Assembly (NCBI GenBank): GCA_964453055.1
Contig: CAYVOD010000060.1
Coordinates: forward strand, 1 to 11,062
Reading direction: 5' to 3'
Origin: UBA2256 sp964453055
GTDB taxonomy: Bacteria > Spirochaetota > Spirochaetia > Treponematales > Rectinemataceae
DNA: 11,062 bases
The position numbers and the translations under genes are program-made. Positions 6,618 through 11,062 of the stretch are shown in pieces. Numbering within the stretch: the stretch's first letter is position 1; each line of letters begins with the position of its first letter. The notes under the pieces are model-generated. The model was not told where the DNA came from and ran no database searches. It was given only the letters and a program-made list of their open reading frames with translations.

Positions 6618-7805
6618 ATGGCCGATCGGAGAATCCTGAACGTCGAAAAGCTCGCCTCGGGCGGGGACGGGATCGCGTTTTCCAATGGTCAGGTCGTCTT
6701 TATTCCATTCAGCATACCCGGCGAGCGGCTTCTCTGCGAAATCACCGAAGAGAACAGGGATTTTCTCCGGGCCGAAATTCTTGAAAACCTTTCGCCTTCC
6801 CCCGACAGAGTAGAAGCCCCTTGCCCGCTTTTCGGGATTTGCGGCGGCTGCGAGCTCCAGCACATCGAGTACTCCCGACAGCTGGAACTGAAAGGACAGA
6901 TATTCGCCGAGTCCCTGGCCCGGACGGCAAAACTGGGGGCCCAGGAGTTCAGCATTCGGGCATCGAATCCTTATTCCTATAGAAACAGGGTGGAACTCCA
7001 CGTAACCAAGGATCATGGCTTCGGCTATATGAAACGCGGCTCGGCCGAAGCCCTGCGCGCCTCTGGCTGTCCGATAGCGGCCAAGCCTATTTCGGATTGG
7101 CTGAAAACGCAAAATAGAAAAGCAAAGCCCTCCAAGGAACTTCAGGCCAGGATCGGAGCTAAAGAGCGGTTCGTGGTTTTTGCCCAGTCAGGCCAGCCGG
7201 CCATCGAAGGGCTCGAGGCTAGAGCCGAGGCGCGGGTCGCGGGACGTTCCTATCGTTTCCCCTTAGGTCATTTTTTCCAGAGCAACCTCATGATGACCGA
7301 ACTTCTGCTCCGCGAGGCTTTATCGGGGATTTCCGGCGCCCGGGCGCTGGACCTCTATGCCGGTGCCGGCCTTTTCGCGGCGGAGCTCGCGGAATCCTTC
7401 GGCGAAGTAACCTTGGTCGAAAGCGACAAGCTGTCTCTTGAAGCGGCCAGGGAAAACGTGAGCGCCGGCAAAGCCCGCTTCGTTCCCACCGAGGTCGAGG
7501 AATGGATAAGGTCCGAATCGGCCCGCTCCCGCCGCGGAGCTGCCGCGCCCATAGACTGGGTCGTCGCCGATCCGCCCCGAAGCGGGCTCTCCGTCTCGAC
7601 CCGGGAATGGCTCAATAGCGCCGCGATAGGGGGCATGAGCTATATTTCATGCAACCATACCACCATGGCCAGGGACCTGGGCGATCTCTGCGCCTCAGGC
7701 TGGAAAATAGATTCCCTGAGCATGTTCGATTTCTATCCGCAAACAGGACATATCGAGGCTTTGGCGCGCCTGTCGCCGCCACGAACCTCTAAGACAGGAG
7801 GCTAA
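6618..7805 (+). CDS. TrmA/RumA-type 5-methyluridine RNA methyltransferase with an iron-sulfur site
   Basis: A 395-residue SAM-dependent class I RNA (uracil-C5) methyltransferase. Residues 1-58 look like a TRAM RNA-binding domain. The 4Fe-4S ligands are Cys69, Cys75 and Cys78 in CPLFGICGGCELQ plus Cys151 in SGCPIA, the RumA/RlmD arrangement. FFQSN (219-223) precedes the SAM loop LDLYAGAGLFA (244-254). DPPRSG (318-323), the catalytic nucleophile Cys345 in YISCNHTTMARDL and the base Glu380 in HIEA complete the set. All key residues are present, so it should be active. Whether the target is 23S rRNA (RlmC/D type) or tRNA cannot be told by eye; the iron-sulfur site and TRAM domain favour rRNA. The start has no Shine-Dalgarno, but the ATG gives the family N-terminus. 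pyrBI begins one base after its stop codon, so the two are co-transcribed. Confidence 0.93.
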   Translation: MADRRILNVEKLASGGDGIAFSNGQVVFIPFSIPGERLLCEITEENRDFLRAEILENLSPSPDRVEAPCPLFGICGGCELQHIEYSRQLELKGQIFAESLARTAKLGAQEFSIRASNPYSYRNRVELHVTKDHGFGYMKRGSAEALRASGCPIAAKPISDWLKTQNRKAKPSKELQARIGAKERFVVFAQSGQPAIEGLEARAEARVAGRSYRFPLGHFFQSNLMMTELLLREALSGISGARALDLYAGAGLFAAELAESFGEVTLVESDKLSLEAARENVSAGKARFVPTEVEEWIRSESARSRRGAAAPIDWVVADPPRSGLSVSTREWLNSAAIGGMSYISCNHTTMARDLGDLCASGWKIDSLSMFDFYPQTGHIEALARLSPPRTSKTGG

Positions 7806-7806
7806 T

Positions 7807-9387
7807 ATGAAGCGAAGCGGACCCTTCAAAGGACGAACGATTTCGGTCGTCAACGACCTTTCCCTGGACGAGCAGCGGTATCTCTACCGCAAGTCCCGGG
7901 AACTAAAAGCCCTCGCCATGGGCGGCGGCGACTGCGGCGCCTTCAAGATTAACGATCCTGATTACCAGGTCTACCTTATTTTCATGGAAGACTCCACCAG
8001 GACCAGGGAATCCTTTCGCAACGCCGCGAAATTCCTTGGCTGCAGGACGAACGTCTTCGACGCCGCTTCCAGCTCTTTCAACAAGAACGAATCCATCACC
8101 GACGCGATCAAGATGCTGTACGGCTATTCAGCGGACTCCTGTTTCGTCATGCGCACCAAGCTGGAAGGAACCTGCCGCTGGCTCGAACAGGCCCTGGCCC
8201 GTTATGCCGAGCTTTCGGGAAAGCCTCGGCCCGGCTTTATAAACGGGGGCGACGGAAAGCACGAACATCCCACCCAGGAACTGCTGGACGAATTTTCCTT
8301 CCTCGAGCACACGCAGTGGAAGGAAGACCATATACACCTGGCGCTGACTGGCGATCTCTACCACGGACGCACCATCCACTCCAAGGCCGACGGCCTGCGG
8401 ATATTCAAAAACGTGGAGGTCGACCTCATCGCGCCCGAGCTTTTGTCCATGCCCCCCTATTATGTGGAAAAAATGAAGGCCAACGGCTTCTCCGTGCGGC
8501 GGTACGAATCCTTGGACGAATACCTCTCCTCCGGCAAGGTAGCCCCGATCTGGTATTTCACAAGGCTCCAGCTGGAACGGATGGGCGAATCGGTCCTCGA
8601 GCGGGCGCCCAGCCTGAGACGAAGCGTTACCTTCCGAAAAGATATGCTTGGGCTCCTTCCCGAAGGCACCCGTTTCTACCATCCCCTTCCCAGGGACAGG
8701 ATGCACCCCACGATCCCTTCATTCCTGGACGACCTGCCGCTCAACGGCTGGGATGCCCAGTCAGCCAACGGGTACTGGACCAGGATCGTTGAGATCGGCA
8801 TGGTTTCGGGCCTTCTCGGCCAGGACTTTGAGGGCGCGTTTGCCATGGAGCCCGAGGTAATAGAAGATTTCATCCTCGAAGCCGCGGTTCAGGAGCATAA
8901 AAAGCCGGAATACAAGGTAGGCATCAAGCCCGTCGAGGAGGGTATCGTCATCGATCATATAGCCTCTGGACAGGCCGTGGAGAATATCTGGAGCAACATC
9001 GAGGCGGTGAGGAAAATTCTAAAGCTCAACGTGCGATCGAGCCAGGGGGTCTACCATTCTTTCAAGGGTCCTGAGGCGTACAAGGGGATAATCTCCTTAC
9101 CCGACATAACGAGTTTCGGCGAAAAAGACCTCAAGAAGCTGGCCGCCATCGCTCCCGGCTGCACGCTCAACCTCATCCGAGGCTCCAAAGTTGCCAAGAA
9201 ATTCAGGCTTTCCATGCCCCCCAGGATCTACGGCTTCGACGAAATTTCCTGCAAGAACGAAAACTGCGTCTCCAATCCCAGGCACAACGAAGGAGTACCC
9301 ACCGAATTCCTCAGGAAATCCGGCTCCACCTTCGTGTGCCGCTACTGCGAGAAGGAACATACCTTCAGGGAAATCTGGGATATTTAA
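7807..9387 (+). CDS. pyrBI: aspartate carbamoyltransferase, fused catalytic and regulatory chains
   Basis: A 526-residue fusion of PyrB and PyrI that makes carbamoyl-aspartate from carbamoyl phosphate and aspartate, the committed step of pyrimidine synthesis. PyrB part (about 1-365): STRTR (63-67) for carbamoyl phosphate, the 80s-type loop around SSSFNKNES with Lys93, HPTQELLDEF (154-163), GDLYHGRTIHS (182-192), FTRLQLER (251-258) and HPLPR (292-296). PyrI part (about 370-526): VEEGIVIDHIASGQA (376-390), the allosteric-domain signature, and a zinc site of Cys482, Cys487, Cys511 and Cys514. Separate chains are the enterobacterial arrangement; this single-chain form is known from Thermotoga and Treponema. 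The usual KGE of the loop reads KNE here. A strong AGGAGG (7796-7801) lies 5 nt before the ATG, inside the end of the upstream gene. I see no attenuator or PyrR-type leader before it. Confidence 0.96.
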   Translation: MKRSGPFKGRTISVVNDLSLDEQRYLYRKSRELKALAMGGGDCGAFKINDPDYQVYLIFMEDSTRTRESFRNAAKFLGCRTNVFDAASSSFNKNESITDAIKMLYGYSADSCFVMRTKLEGTCRWLEQALARYAELSGKPRPGFINGGDGKHEHPTQELLDEFSFLEHTQWKEDHIHLALTGDLYHGRTIHSKADGLRIFKNVEVDLIAPELLSMPPYYVEKMKANGFSVRRYESLDEYLSSGKVAPIWYFTRLQLERMGESVLERAPSLRRSVTFRKDMLGLLPEGTRFYHPLPRDRMHPTIPSFLDDLPLNGWDAQSANGYWTRIVEIGMVSGLLGQDFEGAFAMEPEVIEDFILEAAVQEHKKPEYKVGIKPVEEGIVIDHIASGQAVENIWSNIEAVRKILKLNVRSSQGVYHSFKGPEAYKGIISLPDITSFGEKDLKKLAAIAPGCTLNLIRGSKVAKKFRLSMPPRIYGFDEISCKNENCVSNPRHNEGVPTEFLRKSGSTFVCRYCEKEHTFREIWDI

Positions 9388-9408
9388 AAGGAATGTCAGG
9401 GGCTAAGT

Positions 9409-9443
9409 AAAGGCGCGGGAGCTAAAGCCCCGCGCCTTTTTTT
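9409..9443 (+). terminator. strong rho-independent terminator after pyrBI
   Basis: A perfect 11-bp stem, AAAGGCGCGGG (9409-9419) with CCCGCGCCTTT (9429-9439), has a 9-nt loop and runs into seven T's (9437-9443). It ends the methyltransferase-pyrBI transcript 21 nt after the pyrBI stop. It directly abuts the stop codon of the convergent rlmB gene. On the minus strand the T-run is only three long, so it is a weaker terminator for rlmB. Confidence 0.9.
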
Positions 9444-9444
9444 A

Positions 9445-10176
9445 TCACCGACGCGAGCGCCGGTATTCGTGCATGAGAATCGCCGCCGCCACTGAAACGT
9501 TGAGCGAGTCCACGTGGCCTCGCATGGGTATCGAAACTAGGCTGTCCACCCTTTCGGCGAGCAGGCGGGAGAGACCCTCCCCCTCGTTGCCCATGACAAG
9601 GCAGCAGCGTTCGGCGAACTCGCATTCCTCGACCGCCTCCCCCCCCATCTCGGCTCCGTAGGTCCAAAAACCGGCATTCTTGATTTTCTCCAGTGCGTCG
9701 GCGAGGTTCTGCACCGTGACCAGGGGCACCCAGGCCGAAGCGCCGGCGCTGGCCCTGGCCACTGCGTCGCTCATGGGGGAGGCCCTCCTGGCCGGAACGA
9801 CGACGAAAATGGCCCCGAAGGCGTCGGCGGAGCGCAGGATGGCGCCCAGGTTCTGGGGGTCTTCGATGTGGTCGAGTAGGAGGGCCAGGCATGCCGCCGG
9901 CGCCGAAGCCAGCAACTCGTCCAGGCTCGCCTTCGGTCCGGTTCCCGCGTCGGAGCGACGAAGCAGTATTCCTTTATTGTCCGGATCGATGGAATCCAGC
10001 GCTTCCTGGCTCGAAGTATGTAAAGGCACTCTGTTCTTGGCGGCTAGCTCGAGAATGTCTCGAACCCGCGGGCCCTTGCGCTTGGCGTCCGAGCCTTCGG
10101 CCACGAGAAGGCTCAAGCCGTCGGCGCCCTTGCGCAGCTGTTCGAGAATTCCGTGCAGACCTGAGATGTAGTTCAT
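9445..10176 (-). CDS. rlmB: 23S rRNA (guanosine-2'-O-)-methyltransferase, SpoU/TrmH family
   Basis: A 243-residue SPOUT-fold methyltransferase, the usual length of RlmB, which 2'-O-methylates a guanosine in the peptidyl-transferase region of 23S rRNA (Gm2251 in E. coli). The N-terminus (ISGLHGILEQL) matches the small substrate-binding domain. The three SpoU motifs are present: motif 1 DPQNLGAILRSADAFG (106-121) with Asn109 and Arg115; motif 2 VMGNEGEGL (194-202); motif 3 IPMRGHVDSLNVSVA (216-230), which forms the SAM-binding knot. The usual HQG segment between the domains is replaced by KGILLRRSD (68-76), so a tRNA-methylating relative (TrmH-like) is not fully excluded. The gene starts 4 nt after the stop of the kinase-like/BON gene with no clear ribosome-binding site. 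This suggests translational coupling and a shared transcript. Confidence 0.9.
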   Translation of the reverse strand: MNYISGLHGILEQLRKGADGLSLLVAEGSDAKRKGPRVRDILELAAKNRVPLHTSSQEALDSIDPDNKGILLRRSDAGTGPKASLDELLASAPAACLALLLDHIEDPQNLGAILRSADAFGAIFVVVPARRASPMSDAVARASAGASAWVPLVTVQNLADALEKIKNAGFWTYGAEMGGEAVEECEFAERCCLVMGNEGEGLSRLLAERVDSLVSIPMRGHVDSLNVSVAAAILMHEYRRSRR

Positions 10177-10180
10177 CGGT

Positions 10181-11002
10181 TCAAGGCATCACGGTAAATT
10201 CTTGGACCAGCTGGACAGCGCTCTCGACATGCTTGACGCCGGAGACGTCGTGGGCCGCGTTGAGGGCCGAGTCGATGGAAGACTGGGCATTCGCCACGCC
10301 GTGCAATACCACAGATCCCCGTTCGACGGTAGCTTCGAGGAAATGCACCGGGATTTTTCTGGCATAGATGATTTCCGTAACCACGTTCTGTGCCAGCACG
10401 AGATCGGCTATTTTCTGCACCCCGGCTTCTTCCCTCTCCTTGCCGATATAGGCCTTTCGCAGGGAGTCGATCGCCACGGCTGCATGGGCCGGATCGGTGC
10501 TGCCCGTATTGAAGGTGATGTCGTACTCTCTGGCGTCCGTCCAGTTAGTGGAAAAGAAGTACTTGTGAAAACCTCCTCTGTCGTGATCGCTCTCCTCGAG
10601 TATCTGCAAAGCTCTCTTGTTGTCGCAGTTATAGAGCTTTTTCGCCCGTTCCACCCGTACCGCCATCGGCGCCGTTATCTTGACCGATACGGCATGGGGG
10701 ACGCCCCTCAGGATCGCGTAGGCTCCTCTTCCCATGATCACGCAGTCGTTTTCCTGCGCCGCGTCGAGTATCGCCGTCTTCAGATAATGGAGGTAATTAT
10801 CCCGCTGTTGGGACAGGGAAGCCCAAAAACCAGGATTCTTTTCGTCGTATTTCTCCCGTTTCTCGGCGCTTATGCCGATGGAGCTGAGCTTCTCTTCAAG
10901 ATATTCTTTGTCGATCAGCCTGTACCCGGAGATCTTCGCCAACTCCAGGGCAGTCTCTTCGCCGAGGGATGCCAATTCGCGCGCTATAGTGATTATCGCC
11001 AT
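10181..11002 (-). CDS. cytidylate-kinase-like protein with a degenerate P-loop, fused to a BON domain
   Basis: A 273-residue two-domain protein. Residues 1-190 follow the cytidylate-kinase-like family: an ITIAREL start, DKEYLEEKL (31-39), GRGAYAIL (91-98), the Arg-rich VRVERA (115-120), SDHDRGGFHKYFF (138-150), and YDITFNT (160-166). The nucleotide-binding P-loop is eroded. The family's SRxxGSGG pattern reads ARELASLGEE (7-16), leaving one glycine and no Lys-Ser/Thr. Residues about 207-268 form a BON-like domain with the typical beta strand VERGSVVLHGVA (226-237) and SGVKHVESAV (254-263). BON domains bind lipid or other ligands, usually in envelope proteins, but no signal peptide is present here. 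AAGGAGG (11008-11014) lies 5 nt before the ATG. The gene leads into rlmB. It may be a ligand-sensing or regulatory protein rather than an active CMP kinase; this is inference. Confidence 0.85.
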   Translation of the reverse strand: MAIITIARELASLGEETALELAKISGYRLIDKEYLEEKLSSIGISAEKREKYDEKNPGFWASLSQQRDNYLHYLKTAILDAAQENDCVIMGRGAYAILRGVPHAVSVKITAPMAVRVERAKKLYNCDNKRALQILEESDHDRGGFHKYFFSTNWTDAREYDITFNTGSTDPAHAAVAIDSLRKAYIGKEREEAGVQKIADLVLAQNVVTEIIYARKIPVHFLEATVERGSVVLHGVANAQSSIDSALNAAHDVSGVKHVESAVQLVQEFTVMP

Positions 11003-11025
11003 ATTTCCCTCCTTACCTATTTCCT

Positions 11026-11054
11026 ACTTTATAGTTATCCGGTGGCAAAGTCAA
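11026..11054 (-). promoter_or_regulatory. promoter of the kinase-like/BON-rlmB operon
   Basis: The minus strand reads TTGACT (11049-11054) as -35. The -10 is either TAAAGT (11026-11031, 17-nt spacing) or TATAAA (11028-11033, 15-nt spacing). A and T residues upstream of the -35 resemble an UP element. It predicts a leader of about 20 nt that contains the AAGGAGG ribosome-binding site. Confidence 0.6.
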
Positions 11055-11062
11055 ATTTTTTC

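Noticed and set aside
6545..6685. 47-codon N-terminal extension of the beta-CASP RNase
   Set aside because: It would overlap the divergent methyltransferase gene and its promoter and lacks family similarity. The conserved N-terminus begins at the ATG at 6544.
8128..8706. 192-codon open frame on the minus strand
   Set aside because: Antisense to pyrBI, inside its conserved catalytic half; no family features.

Overview
This is a gene-dense stretch of bacterial chromosome, fairly GC-rich by eye (not counted). It shows no mobile elements, CRISPR arrays, tRNAs or rRNAs. The best guess for the host is a spirochaete (Treponema/Spirochaeta-like). That guess rests on the single-chain PyrB-PyrI aspartate carbamoyltransferase (known from Treponema and Thermotoga), the cytidylate-kinase-like protein fused to a BON domain, and the general look of the proteins. 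No 16S or other decisive marker is present, so the assignment is tentative.

Layout, left to right. (1) 1-1913, minus: a long open frame that runs off the left edge. It encodes a helical protein with an EF-hand-like calcium loop and two membrane segments at its end. (2) 1914-2117: a divergent intergenic region with a good sigma70-type promoter for (3) a stand-alone thioredoxin, plus, whose active site is CMPC instead of CGPC. (4) A nested hairpin at 2440-2508 ends the thioredoxin transcript and the convergent gene (5), a minus-strand lipoprotein with an Ig-like and a lamin-tail-like domain. (6) A 93-bp divergent spacer carries a GC-rich inverted repeat, then rpiB, plus. (7) Minus-strand pair: a beta-CASP metallo-beta-lactamase RNase followed 16 nt later by a ROK-family sugar kinase. 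(8) A 73-bp divergent promoter region, then the plus-strand pair of a TrmA/RumA-type RNA methyltransferase and the fused aspartate carbamoyltransferase, one base apart and ended by a strong terminator. (9) Minus-strand pair reading in from the right edge: a cytidylate-kinase-like/BON fusion and the rRNA 2'-O-methyltransferase RlmB, 4 nt apart.

Most genes are core housekeeping functions: pyrimidine synthesis, pentose phosphate interconversion, redox, RNA modification and RNA decay. No defence system, secondary-metabolite cluster or other complete new system is visible. The items most worth a second look are the kinase-like/BON fusion with an eroded P-loop, the CMPC thioredoxin, the EF-hand membrane protein, and three genes (rpiB, the beta-CASP RNase, the RNA methyltransferase) that lack a Shine-Dalgarno and have -10-like elements so close to the start codon that their mRNAs may be leaderless or nearly so.
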